Assembly: GCA_030686995.1 (NCBI GenBank)
Contig: CM060684.1
Span: 7,585,897-7,649,896, forward strand
Direction of reading: 5' to 3'
Length of the DNA stretch: 64,000 bases
Origin: Artemisia argyi
Lineage: Eukaryota; Streptophyta; Magnoliopsida; Asterales; Asteraceae
The notes under the pieces are model-generated. The model searched no databases. It was not told the DNA's origin and worked only from the letters and a program-made list of their open reading frames with translations. The translations under genes and the position numbers were made by a program. This document shows positions 42,630-53,354 of the stretch, in pieces. Position 1 is the stretch's first letter. Every line of letters starts with the position of its first letter.

Positions 42630-43060
42630 GGCTTATTTTTAGCAAAAGAATAAATAAATAAATAAAATTGAGAATGAAACATGGAAAGTATGGTTGGTTT
42701 GGAGGCTAAAAAAGTAGGTACGCTTCCTCTTGACAATTTTCTTAACTATTGGTTTTTTAATGCAACGGAAAATACAAAATATGAAAATGTTATTTTATAT
42801 AAGCTAAATTTGCCTACAAGTTAAATGTTTCCTATTGATCTTACGTACGTATTGCATGGATATGAAGTTTTTATCAAAAATCAAAACAATAAAAGACATA
42901 TATGTTGGTTACTTTTAACATGAAAATAAATAACTAGATTTGAGAATCAAACATGTGAGTATGGGTGGCGTGATGGCTAAGTTTGATTTCTCATGAATTC
43001 ATGATCACGTGTTCGAGTCATCCTGCCTATCCATATTACATTTTTGTTACCAATGTAATT
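42630..43060 (+). repeat. Two tRNA-derived SINE-like repeats
   Basis: The copy around 42900-43060 has an A-box-like TGATGGCTAAG (42971-42981) and a B-box GTTCGAGTC (43011-43019), 40 bp apart. A copy at about 42630-42740 shares the leader aataaataaataaaNttgagaatgaaacatg but has lost the B-box. These are pol III promoter motifs of tRNA-derived SINEs. Confidence 0.55.
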
Positions 43061-43240
43061 TTTTATTAATATTATTGTTACTGTTGAATTTATTAATAAA
43101 TTGTTGGATTTATTTATGCTAGATTGGATTAAGCGGCACTATTTTTATTAGTTTAGTTTTACATTCAAGTTGTTAAAAGTATGAATAGGTTCACGAGAAT
43201 AAACCAACACCGTAACTATAAAATTTGACACTTAAGGGCC

Positions 43241-43470
43241 GTACAACAACAACAAACCCAATCCCGCTGGAGCATGGTATGGGGGACGTAAAATGTAGAC
43301 AGATCCTACCCCTACCCCGAGAAAGACCCGGGAATAGAGAGACTGCTTCCAAAAGCTAGTGACAATCCTCATGATGTTAGTTTACATCTTTATAGTCTTG
43401 CCAATTCGAACCGGCCTTTCCTTTTATAATCGAGTGGGTGTCCTTCATGCTACCTCCATATGACATAGAC
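43241..43470 (-). repeat. TS/Au-like SINE, minus strand
   Basis: On the minus strand a B-box GGTTCGAATTGG (43401-43412) is followed by gggtaggggtaggatctgtc and the tail ends TTGTTGTTGTTGT (43241-43256). A (TTG)n tail with this body is typical of the plant TS/Au SINE families. It is diverged and has no ORF. Confidence 0.65.
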
Positions 43471-43534
43471 CTTCTCTATAAACCTGTACTATATAGAGAT
43501 GCTTTAGTTACCAATACGAGTTAATACAAATATA

Positions 43535-43700
43535 TGGTGCTTATTTTTAACTCAAGAATAAATAAATAAATTTGAGAATGAAACATGAAATTGTAGCTTG
43601 TTTGAAGGCTAAGCTTATCTCTTATAAATATAAGGTCGCAAGTTCGAATCTCCAGTCTAGTTAGCATTTCGTTTTTTATTTTTTTTTTAGGATGTCTTCT
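43535..43700 (+). repeat. tRNA-derived SINE-like repeat
   Basis: Same leader as the 42.6-43.0 kb copies. An A-box-like TTGAAGGCTAAG is at about 43602 and a B-box GTTCGAATC at 43642-43650, again 40 bp apart, followed by a T-rich tail. Confidence 0.6.
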
Positions 43701-44126
43701 CAATGTTATTAGTGTAAAATCTATTTTGTAAATACTATAATTCCGATTGTTGTTGCTATCGAAATTAAATATGTGATTTGTGGATCACGAGGTTCGTGTT
43801 TAAGCAGATATCATCCACATTGAAAGTAGTATACGAGTGGTCAAGCGGTAGAAGTTTGTGAGCTGCGATTATAATCTCTGAAACGTAAGTATCTTAAGTT
43901 TAGATTTTTTTTTAACAACCATGAAGTGCCTATGTTAACTTCCTTAGACTTTTCTCAATTTGACTATATGTGTAGCGGTGGGTGATGAGATTAACAAACT
44001 ACTCGAACCAAAGGTTTATACATAAGACATTTGACTATTAAACTCATATTCAACACATACTTATATTAAGCTTTTTAAACATGATAAATTATGTAACTCG
44101 ACTAACGCTTTTGTTACATGTTTTAG

Positions 44127-44298
44127 AGCTTCCACCAACTGCTGGAAGTTTGAAAGCTTTAATTTGCAACCTCTTCGATCTCTTAGTCTACCGGGAAGTG
44201 GGTCTGGCGCTGGAGGTAGTGGCTCAGCCGGAGGGAGAGGGAGTGCGGGAGGCAATGAAGATTTTTATAGTGACGAGAGTGGCGACGAGGGGATGTAG
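44127..44298 (+). pseudogene. Possible terminal exon of a CACTA-type transposon gene
   Basis: A splice acceptor (atgttttag) at 44125-44126 opens 57 codons to a TAG at 44296. The first part is hydrophobic/basic (Leu-Gln-Pro-Leu-Arg-Ser-Leu-Ser-Leu-Pro), then Gly/Ser-rich, then an acidic end (Asp-Glu-Ser-Gly-Asp-Glu-Gly-Met). The CACTA-like repeats directly downstream suggest it is the last exon of such an element. No upstream exon was found and the protein is not recognised. Confidence 0.35.
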
Positions 44299-44676
44299 GT
44301 ACAAACTTGGGTTATTTTGTGTTGTACTTATGTTTGAAACTATATTTTGGCGACCCTTATCTTAGTTTAACCTTTTGGCGACTTGAACATTGCGGATATT
44401 GCAACATTTTGTAGATATGGCAGCTAGGTTTAGAGATGATAATACCCGTTTTGTAGACTTTATAATGTTTTAATGCATTTTGAGGGTGTTTAGCGATTAT
44501 CGGCAAGTGTTATCGGCAAGTGTTTAAGCTGTTATAAGTTGTATGTGTTAGGACATGTTGATGTTGAGTGGTTATAGCTTCTGGTTACAGGTTTTGGTAG
44601 ATTTTTCTGGAAAATTTTCTGAAAAAAACATGGAATACTGCTGGTTTGCAGCCTGCTGTTAGCAGAAATACAGATT

Positions 44677-45090
44677 GGTACTGTCGACATGTCGACGGCA
44701 CCATAAGCACAAAATTAATTATATGTTTAATGGTACCGTCCACATGTTGACGACACCATAAACAAAATTTATTATAGGTTTCAAGGATACCGACATCATG
44801 TCGATGACACAATTAAACACATAATCAATTTTGTGTTTATGTTGCCGTCAACATGACGTCGGCACCCTTTAAAATATAATTAACGCTTAATAATTAATTC
44901 GTTAATTATTATTTTGTTCCTGTCGACATGTCAACGGGACTAAATTGACTAACAACAAATTTCTTTGATTGAAAACCCAAGTGGGACCCACATTGTCGTC
45001 GGGACGGTCGTTGCCGACGAGGCATTAACGACAAGTTGCTGCCGACGTCATGGCGACGGGAGGAGACGGTGCAGACGTCATGACGACGGC
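44677..45090. repeat. CACTA-like subterminal repeats
   Basis: Five imperfect copies of a GTCGACATGTCGAC-type palindrome with flanking GGTACC or GGCACC lie at about 44677, 44731, 44786, 44840 and 44917, spaced 54-77 bp. They are followed by a CG-rich cluster of gccgacg motifs to about 45090. Such short inverted motifs are typical of the ends of CACTA (En/Spm) transposons. The terminal CACTA itself was not located. Confidence 0.5.
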
Positions 45091-45151
45091 ACGGTGGCGA
45101 AAATGTCGACGCCGAAGTGGCGGTTGTACTAGTGTTGGCGGTAATAAGAAC

Positions 45152-45310
45152 ATGGGGTTACTTGTGTTCGGTTTGATGCTTTTATTTTTGGGGACGACAA
45201 CGGTGGTGGTGGAAGGCATAGCATGCTGCAGTGGTGATGTATATAGTTGTTGTTTCGAAAGGGAACATGCCAACCGCCATGACACCGATGTCTGCCAGCT
45301 TTACTGGTAA
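45152..45310 (+). CDS. Small secreted Cys-rich peptide, candidate 1
   Basis: Starting at the internal ATG 45152, a 52-aa frame has a classic signal peptide (Met-Gly-Leu-Leu-Val-Phe-Gly-Leu-Met-Leu-Leu-Phe-Leu, cut near Val-Glu-Gly), followed by a short mature part with Cys-Cys, Cys-Cys and a final Cys. The open frame upstream of this ATG runs into the CACTA-like repeats and is probably not coding. A DNA phrase after its stop (ctaggtcgaaaggctta) matches one near the end of the second candidate, so the two are probably related and this one may be truncated. No family is recognised. Confidence 0.4.
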   Translation: MGLLVFGLMLLFLGTTTVVVEGIACCSGDVYSCCFEREHANRHDTDVCQLYW

Positions 45311-46739
45311 CAAAAAGGTGCTAGGTCGAAAGGCTTACTTCGTAACCCCATTTATCACCCATCATTGAGCATGTCGACTCATTTTGGATCAATATGTTTC
45401 ATGCTTTCAAATAACTTGATTCATGATCAAGAGTTAATACAAAGAAAGTGTGCTATGTCATATTACTAATATTAGTAATAAGTTGAGCTTTTATGTAGTT
45501 TTTCGAGCTCAAACTAGCTTGAAGTATATAATGTGTCATGCTAAATGTAATTAGTTCTATCATATATGTATGCAAACAAGCAATTGAGTTGTTGAAGTCG
45601 AACATACTCGAGCCTTAACATCAAGGTACAGTTACTAATATGTTTGTGCAATATTCCAACTCTCTCGAGGTGAGCTCGAGCTTTGCATCAGGAACATGCG
45701 TCTGGCTATCGAAAGGAGCTAGAATTACTCTAAGTACGTCTCATCGAACTCAAAAGGAAATTTATCGAAAGTATATAAAAGTGTCACTGTATAGAAAGAT
45801 GATTTAATTCTCGTCGTGATAGTATGGTTCGTTTCACGTAACAATTAACGGTTTGTGAGATATTTAATTTTAAAAAAATAAGAATAAAAGTGAGTTTTTT
45901 TTAATTCGATGAAAAATAAATGGCAAACATTTGTCCATTTGACATTTAGAGAATTTGTGATTTATGTTAAACTTTTCTATAGCTGTATAGTTGGAGAATT
46001 TAGATCTATTTTTCCTTTTTAAATCATCTTAATATCTCGCAATATATACATTACAAATCAATCTCACATATCATAAATAAAACTTGAATCCATAATTATT
46101 TAATTAATAACTTTTCACACAATATCAGTATGGTGAGACCACAAAAAACGTTGCTAAAATTTCCATATATAATCAATTTCAATACCAATCAATAATTTGA
46201 TTAGGTAACGAATAATGTTAAATCATCATTATCACTAATTATTTTTCTAACACGTCCAAAACTTAGCTTTCATGTAGTTTGGTTGCTTGATTTAACATTT
46301 TTCACTTTAAAAAACTCATATGAAATTAAAATCACTTCCATTATACAACTTGAATGTCGAAGGCCACTCATAAATATTACTCGTAAATCTCTGTGATTGC
46401 TAATCAACTTGAATGTCGAAGGCCACTCATGCGACAAGCATCACATTGACGTAGCAGTTTATAGTATCCGGTCCATGTAACTCGACACCACATTATGCTA
46501 AAAGAACGACTTAACGGAAAATGTATCATCACGTGGTCTCAAGTCACCTTAACTTCTAGTAAACTGTTTGTATCAAAGAGGTACATTAACAACAGGATAA
46601 AAATGATGAACGATGAGTGATTTAGGATGGACAATTCAATGAACCTCGTACTTTACAATATTTCGATGGTTTATATGAATCATATATGTGGCACGTCTAT
46701 ATACTATTAGTAGAGAAAAGAAAAGATACGATAAGTATA
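45311..46739. other. Spacer between the two peptide genes
   Basis: No gene is seen. A 26-bp direct repeat (ttgaatgtcgaaggccactc) occurs at about 46349 and 46407. Confidence 0.45.
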
Positions 46740-46979
46740 ATGGGTCGTAGTGGTATTAAGCAAATTGGGGCAATAATGATGGTTTTGATGGTTTTATTTG
46801 TTGTGACTGAAGGAACTGGACTTCCATACTGTCAACAGAGTATCACTTTGTGCTGCAAGGAGGATTCCAGCCTAACTGTTATGGCTCCTATGGCTTTTCA
46901 ACCCACCAAGCTCGAGGTACTTGGTCGAAAGGGTCAAAAAGCTCACATGACAATGTTCTATGCCTCCAACAAGAACTAA
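46740..46979 (+). CDS. Small secreted Cys-rich peptide, candidate 2
   Basis: From the ATG at 46740 this is 79 aa. A signal peptide (Ile-Gly-Ala-Ile-Met-Met-Val-Leu-Met-Val-Leu-Phe-Val-Val, cut after Thr-Glu-Gly) is followed by Tyr-Cys-Gln-Gln-Ser and Leu-Cys-Cys. Beyond Cys-Cys the frame loses cysteines; a neighbouring frame (46850-47041) continues with Cys residues and an Arg-Gly-Thr-Trp-Ser-Lys-Gly segment. That segment aligns with the region after candidate 1, so a frameshift near 46855 is likely. Gene or pseudogene is open; no family is recognised. Confidence 0.4.
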   Translation: MGRSGIKQIGAIMMVLMVLFVVTEGTGLPYCQQSITLCCKEDSSLTVMAPMAFQPTKLEVLGRKGQKAHMTMFYASNKN

Positions 46980-47344
46980 TGTATCGTTTGCTACGTGACT
47001 TATGGCTTGTAGCATCGTGTTATATATGTTTCCTCTTTTGAATAAAGCAAAGTTTTGCCTCTATGAGTGTGGCAAAACAAACATGTATGAATCAAAACTA
47101 GTCGCTTATAATCATATGTAAGCGTAAATGTAAAATTATATGCAAGACCATCTGAACATATCAATGATAACAGCTGAAATATTTGCCCATCATTCATTCA
47201 TAATATAAACCTCCAAGAACAAGAATATATTTCCTATAACCCGAAAAGATTTATTATCCTAGATGATTTACTTGCTATGCATATATTTATATAATTTATT
47301 TCTACCACCGACTCTCCCCCTAATCCGAAAATATATCTGCATTA

Positions 47345-48585
47345 TCATGTTGGCGAATGTGTCTTGATTGGGGCCCAGATATCTGCTCCGTTGCTGCTAG
47401 CAACTCCCATTGTATATGAAGTCGGAACCAGACACAAGCCTTTGCTTCTCAAGTTATATGAGTCTAAATCCTACAAAATGATAACGAATAAGTCAACGGT
47501 TTTGGCATCAACTGTTAACTTGATTCATAATAACAATATGAAGGTCGAAAAGCTTGTATAATGGGTCATATGGGTTCAGGCCACAACAAGTTATCTTTGT
47601 GTGCGGGTTAATGCAACTTACGATACGTTCACCGTATTTTACTTTTTTTTAAATAGCTAGTTATTATGTTTTATCTGTTTGCCGTTTTATCAACTCAATG
47701 TAATCATAATTGGTCTTTTTTTAACGTAAATGGGTTACATGTGCCACCTTTAACTGGTCAGATAGAGAAAGTAAAACTATTTACTTGGTTCATAGGCTAT
47801 TGGTTCTCTCACCTGATACTGATCTGTTGGGTCGCTATGAAGATAAGGCGCACTCAACACCTGAAACAAAATCAAATACAGTATTATTTAGGTATAACGA
47901 TCAAAGAAACTGAGATATAAAAGAAAGGGAGCGTGTAGTGATATGGGAAGTGGCAAACCTTTACTTGATCGTGAAGAAAGTGTATGTACTCCATCGCCTC
48001 AAGAAGTACCGAAGCAGTATCTGTCTGCAGTCAAAAATCTTAAATTAGAAAACTAACGGATTCCACATTTACTAATGTGTTAACAATGCAGAATGGTACC
48101 AAAAGTTTATTAAACCAATGACACGGCCTTAAACTAACATAAAATGGAATAAAAGTGAATTATGTTATATCGCTCAGCCGTTTGAGCATGAAGATTTCAG
48201 TATACCTTGCCGTATGGTGAGACGAGCTGCTGAAGGGCTGCTACCCTTTCACCAACCTTTTCTTTTCTTTCCTGTTAACAAAGTTAAAAACAGTGAAGCT
48301 ATAATCGTCAATGATCTATGTGTTCATGAACTTCAAATATGTTGACATACATGAACTTCATATATGTTGTAGTCAATTAGTAATTTCGGTGATAAGATAT
48401 GACATGACAAGGGGACAGAGCAAGGAACAAGAAGAAACCTTGGAGGACATGGATAAACCGGCCTTCTGTCTTTTTGGCGTCAAAGAAGTAAGACTCCCCT
48501 GCTCAATAGATACTGGACTTCGCTTATGGTCCATCATCTTAGTCGCTGGTTCAACTCTTTTCGTCTCGATTACCGCAAGCATTAA
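47345..48585 (-). CDS. bHLH transcription factor, 3' five exons
   Basis: Five minus-strand exons with GT-AG borders and a matching phase are 48439-48585, 48206-48271, 47959-48024, 47813-47860 and 47345-47470, together 150 codons plus stop. Exon two reads [20 protein letters not shown]. Exon three reads [13 protein letters not shown]. The last exon has Gly-Leu-Cys-Leu-Val-Pro and Gly-Ala-Asp-Ile-Trp-Ala-Pro. This is the divergent basic-helix-loop-helix domain of the bHLH68/bHLH110-like group, nuclear regulators of transcription. The 5' exon or exons with the start codon were not found before 49.1 kb. They could lie beyond a long intron, or the gene is a 5'-truncated copy. All five exons are intact. 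Confidence 0.8.
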
Positions 48586-49060
48586 CTGTCAAGCATTGTA
48601 AACATAATAAGCAATATGCAGGCTATGCAAATACAGAACATACATATAACATAGCATACATCTGCATTAAATAGTTTTTACACTTATTTACTATAGTCCC
48701 CAATGACTGCTAAACATCCAATGTGATAAATAAAAAAAGGTGGGTAGGGGTCGGGATTCGCAACAGATATAAGGTGGGGCATTCAAAGTCAGATTGGACA
48801 TATGGCGATATAAAAGCTGGTGGAGTACTATTCAGGGACAAGTTATCTACCCTGTGTCCCTGTCGTTATTAAAGAGAAATACATTTTCTCCAAGGAATAG
48901 ACCAGCAACTACACAAAACAAAAGGCTTCAGCCAAATTATGCATTTGTCAACTCAATAAGATTAATTACCGCTCGTTCTATCAAGTAATAACAGCAAGAA
49001 TGAAAGCGCCAGAACGACCACATATGCAAGTTGCAAGACGTTGCTTACATTATAAAAATA
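48586..49060. other. Upstream of the bHLH exons, no feature
   Basis: Probably intron or 5' flank of the bHLH gene. No start exon is recognised here. Confidence 0.4.
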
Positions 49061-49394
49061 GGGATAATTACCAAAATGGCCCGTTGCCCTGCGATCTAGG
49101 CATTTTTAGCCCGATTTTTCAATATTCTTGATTTAGCCCGGGTTGCCCTGGGCAACAAGTCTATAGCCAACCGCATGATGACAAGTGTCCTCCAGTTGCC
49201 CAAAAAACACAAAAGTTGCCAAAAAGACACAAAAGTTGCCCCAAAAAATGACACGTGGCATCCTGTAGTTGGCTATGCGCTAGTTGCCCAGGGCAACCCG
49301 GGCTAAATCGAGAATATTTAAAAATCAGGCTAAATATGCCTAGCCACAGGGCAACTGGGCTATTGGGCAACTGGGCTATTTAACTATTTATCCC
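49061..49394. mobile_element. Foldback MITE with GGGATAA ends (Mutator-like)
   Basis: A 334-bp segment with long imperfect inverted repeats that contain ttgccctgggcaac and agcccgggttgccc and their complements. It starts GGGATAATTA and ends TTTATCCC. Flanking 9-mers ATAAAAATA and TTATAAATA agree at 7 of 9 positions, which would fit a 9-bp Mutator-type duplication. Confidence 0.7.
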
Positions 49395-49950
49395 TTATAA
49401 ATAATATTATGACCACACAGTTGTTGTGCCATGGAAGGCAAGCAGTATAAAATAATCAGGTTTGACAATTCAACGACAAAAAAACAAGAATCACATTAAA
49501 CAACACGTCAATCATAACACTAAATGCCTACATTAAAAAAAACCATAAGCCACAAACAAATTCAATATGATTAAGACATTATCCGTTTATTTATATTAAA
49601 CGCAGCTTAATAAAATGTATGCTAGATGTAACAAGACAATAAAAAGCTCTGCAATGAACGGTATAAATTTAGTCAAAGAAGCAACGTTACGTAAGTATTG
49701 ACATTATTTATATTAACGGGTCCCTGGATAGAACCACTATGATAAAATATTGGTACATGATATCATATGTGAATATATCTATGTTTGAAAGTAGCACACA
49801 TATGCTACATTTTGGTTCCGGGTAGGACCCGTTCATATTGTTATTCAAAAGAGTAGGTAAGTGTATCAGTAGTATGCAAGACGTGTTCTTCTAGTGCATC
49901 ACTAAACTTTAACAAGAACCACACAAAAAATGAAACATTAAGTTCTAAAC
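49395..49950. other. Spacer, no feature seen
   Basis: AT-rich DNA without a supported gene or repeat. Confidence 0.45.
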
Positions 49951-50144
49951 TGGGGGTGTTTCTTTTTTATGTTAATGAGTCTTAATGGGAAGATAGTGGT
50001 GGGGCCACACATATAATATGTTTTTTTTTATGTTAAATGGTCTATATGAGGAGAGAAAGCAAAAGGTGCTCCTCCTCATTAAGACTTATTAAAAGATATG
50101 GGCCCACCCACTTAATCTGGAAAATAAAAAAAGAAACAAGCCAT
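49951..50144. mobile_element. MITE with GTTTCTTTTTT ends
   Basis: About 194 bp, starting tgggggtgtttctttttt and ending with the rough complement aaaaagaaacaagcca. Internal parts atgagtcttaatg and cattaagacttatt are also inverted. Flanks TTCTAAAC and GTCTTAAC agree at 6 of 8 positions, suggesting a hAT-type insertion. Confidence 0.6.
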
Positions 50145-50384
50145 GTCTTAACACTAGGTGTAATCAAGTCTAGTAGATCTAAACGTTAAGTTCTTATTGT
50201 TTACGGTTAACGTATAAACAAGTTTAAAAGTATGAACAATAACATGAACCAAAACGTAAATTGTCATTTTAGTATATGAAATGATATTGAATAGATTAAA
50301 GTTACATTAAAATTATTCCATCACAATAATTGCATTCAAATACACATAACACATTAGAAAAAAATATTCGATATTTATAACTTA

Positions 50385-50727
50385 GGGCAAATCGCATAAA
50401 AAGGTATCAAACTTACATTCAATTTCAATTTAAGGTACTCAACTATTTTTTTTCTTCTTCAATTTAAGGTATTTAAGTTATTTTTTATTGTAATGTCGAG
50501 AAGTTTTTACCTACACAAAGGGTTCCAGGTTACCATCATCATACTTATAGGGAAGATGCGTATATTGGAATACAAATTAAAGTAAACAAAAAATGTAAGT
50601 TTTTGGCCGGAAATAGTCTAACATCGCAACCAAATATAAATTGGATATCTTAAATTGAGAAAAAAATAGTTAAGTACCTTAAATTGAAATTGAAAGCAAG
50701 TTTGATAATTTTTTGTTTGATTTGCCC
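50385..50727. mobile_element. Mutator-like MITE with GGGCAAATC ends
   Basis: 343 bp, starting GGGCAAATC and ending GATTTGCCC, with terminal inverted repeats of about 30 bp (both contain TATCAAACTT or its complement). The 9-bp flanks TATAACTTA (50376-50384) and TATAAATTA (50728-50736) match at 8 of 9 positions, as expected for a Mutator-type target duplication. Confidence 0.8.
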
Positions 50728-51084
50728 TATAAATTACAATCACATTAATCAATTTTCACACATATATGTTTAGTAAATGTTTACATTATGTGCAAAATCG
50801 TTATACAATAAGAGTAGTGCAATAATATAATCAATACTTATACAATTATTTGAATTTTTAGTTAAAACCTTCCTGGATATTATACACGGTTCTGTTCAGT
50901 TAACCATGGATATCTAAATATAAAACTGAAATTGGTCCGTGATAAGCGCGTATTTCCTATTTCATGAATTTTTGGCTTTAAATTGAACGATTCGGCTTGG
51001 TTTCTCGGATTTTTAAAACCTTTTTAAGTATTTCAAAAAGAAAGAAGAGGGGGTTACGATGATTTTCTTTAGCACAGTTATTGT

Positions 51085-51250
51085 ATTTGGGAGAAAAGCA
51101 TAAGCCACAAGGTGTCTCAATGGCTAATGCTTATCTCCTATCAATGATAGGTCTCATGTTCGAGTCTTTGACGTACCTTGTTGTCACATTTTTTCTTCTT
51201 CTAGTTTTTTATTTATTAGCATGTCTTGTCAATGATATCATCTAGAGTAA
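51085..51250 (+). repeat. tRNA-derived SINE-like repeat
   Basis: A-box-like TCAATGGCTAATG at 51117-51129 and B-box GTTCGAGTC at 51158-51166, followed by a T-rich region. Same spacing as the copies at 43 kb. Confidence 0.6.
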
Positions 51251-51759
51251 TTTTTTATTACTGCTGCTTGTTATTGTAGAAATTAGTGATAAATTATTGA
51301 TAAGGTCATGTTCCAAAAGATATCTTAGGCTACCTACAATAGTGATTAAACAAGACCGAAGATACCACTTTCACATTATATTTATCTCTTTACAACAACT
51401 TTAAAATCAAATTAGTGTAATAAAAAGATCGAGAATACTACAAAAAAATATCCTACTTAAACTCAAATATACCCTATAAAAATTATTTAATAAAAACACC
51501 ACGCGCACACACACAAAACCTCACATGACTCGATTTAAATTTCGGTTGAGTTCTTCTCTCTTTGGCCTAAGAGACACGTTCGATGAGAGGAGGTGTAAGA
51601 GAAAGAACACATCTTTGTTAGATGTCGATCATGTTGGAAGACCGACCATTACGGCCAGTGTTATGCATTGATAAGGTCACGATTGCAATTAGATCTTTAT
51701 TTTATTTTTTCTAAAGCAGAAAATTCAGAAGAAAAGAGTCACTTGTGCTCTAGTTGGTA

Positions 51760-52580
51760 TAAAGACACGTGTTTAGTTATCTAACTTAATTGTTTAAATT
51801 TATATTAGTTGTTACTGTTCATAATACTCACACATAATTTCTCATGATTATGTTAGTTTATAATTATCAAGCGATGATGGAGCACTAAAAGTAAAACATA
51901 AGATCGAGTTTTTCTAACTTAGATGATCGAGCAAAGCTCGGACCGATTTGTTTAATAATGTCTTTTGTCGCCGTCAAGCTTCAATTAATTTGCCTGGATT
52001 TTAACGATGTCTTAGCTTGTACTATCCCAAGGTACACACATCATACTACCACACGATTGGCAACTTGCAATCATTAAATTTACATGGTTTTTTTTGTCTT
52101 TGCTAAAGTAACATTCCCTATTAAATAATTGTATTTGAGTAAAATAATTGTTGAGTGTTGTTGGCTTGATGGCTAAGGATCATCCCTCATAAATAGTAGG
52201 TGTCATGTTCGAGTCATCAAAGCGATCAATATTCACTTTTTAAAATTTTCTTGTTTCTCTTTTTAAAAATATAAGTTTATAAATAGTACATGTCGTTTTA
52301 AGTCACATCTTAAAAAATATCGTGATTTTGTCATGACATCAAAGGCGTGAGGTTTAGCCATGCCGCTTCGTCAGACCAAACCTCACACTATTTATAACGT
52401 TTGTATAAAGGCATATGTTTAGTTATTTAATTTAATTGGAGTATTTAGTTTTATATTCGTTGTGGTTACTATTCATAATGCTCACACAAATCTTCTCACG
52501 ATTGTATTAGTTTATAATTATCGAGCAATGGTCAAGCACTAAAAGTAAAGGCTGAGATCAAGCATTTTTAAGTTAGACGA
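51760..52580 (+). repeat. Diverged direct duplication of about 170 bp
   Basis: A segment at about 51766-51935 (containing atgttagtttataattatc and gcactaaaagtaaa) recurs at about 52408-52580 with many substitutions. The SINE-like repeat at 52150 lies between the copies. Confidence 0.65.
52145..52290 (+). repeat. tRNA-derived SINE-like repeat
   Basis: A-box-like TTGATGGCTAAGG at 52166-52178 and B-box GTTCGAGTC at 52206-52214, with a T-rich tail. Confidence 0.6.
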
Positions 52581-52614
52581 GTAGAACGGAGATGATGGCG
52601 CTGCTGAGTTTTGT

Positions 52615-52855
52615 GAATGTTTTTGGCGCTTGCTAAAAAAGTTGACATTTTGGCAATGCATCAGGCAGAATTGATGGAAAGCTAAGCCAGCTCTGAGGCT
52701 TCCCACAAACAGCTTACTAAGGAGTTGGACGAAAAACATCAATCTAAAAAAGAGGTTTTCTATATCTAAGAAAAAACCGGAAGATTGATTACTTGAAAGA
52801 TAACCTTCAACAATCGCTTGTTAAGGAACATCGAGCAATAAAGGTAAGATTTTGT
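52615..52855 (+). pseudogene. Coiled-coil relic of a gypsy-type Gag
   Basis: A plus-strand frame with three stops reads a Lys/Glu/Gln/His-rich helix (Glu-Leu-Met-Glu-Ser, Lys-Gln-Leu-Thr-Lys-Glu-Leu-Asp-Glu-Lys-His). It resembles the C-terminal coiled coil of the gypsy-type transposon proteins whose N-terminal part is found at 23017-23547. The assignment is tentative. Confidence 0.35.
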
Positions 52856-52982
52856 ATAATGTAACACCCCAATTTCCACTGTAATAATTTATTAGTATTT
52901 TATACGCTTACTAGTTGATTTCCATCACTTTTTATACACTTTGCCACTTTGGTTAGTCAAAGGACCTCACATGAATTAAAAT

Positions 52983-53269
52983 AGGGGTAAGCAAAACTGC
53001 CCGAGTCACGAAAACCGATCCGATCCCGACATAAACAGATAGTCCTGAAACTGAATAATAGCTTCTCGGGTCAGGAGTCAGGATGATTTTTAGTATTTTC
53101 GAGATTCGGAACGGGTCGGGACGGGCCAAAAACCGACAAAATACAAGCAAAAATCAAATACTTTCGGGACGGGCCAAAAAACCGACTACTTTCTGGGTCG
53201 GTATTCGGTTTACGATTTAGGTAACTTTCGGGATTGGAATTAGTCGGGACCCAACCCGATGCTCAGCTT
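52983..53269. mobile_element. hAT-like MITE or relic inside the old LTR
   Basis: 287 bp, starting AGGGGTAAGCA and ending TGCTCAGCTT, roughly inverted. The flanks ATTAAAAT and ATTAAATT match at 7 of 8 positions, fitting an 8-bp hAT duplication. It is rich in cgggacgggcc-type words. Confidence 0.6.
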
Positions 53270-53354
53270 ATTAAATTAAGTCATAGCAAAAAGGACTAAA
53301 TTGGAATTGGTCCTACTACCAGAGGTCTGTTTCTTTCTCTCCGTACATCACATC

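Noticed and set aside
43840..43920. Possible tRNA gene (agtggtcaagcggtagaag)
   Set aside because: The A-box-like part is good, but no B-box or cloverleaf follows; at most a SINE relic.
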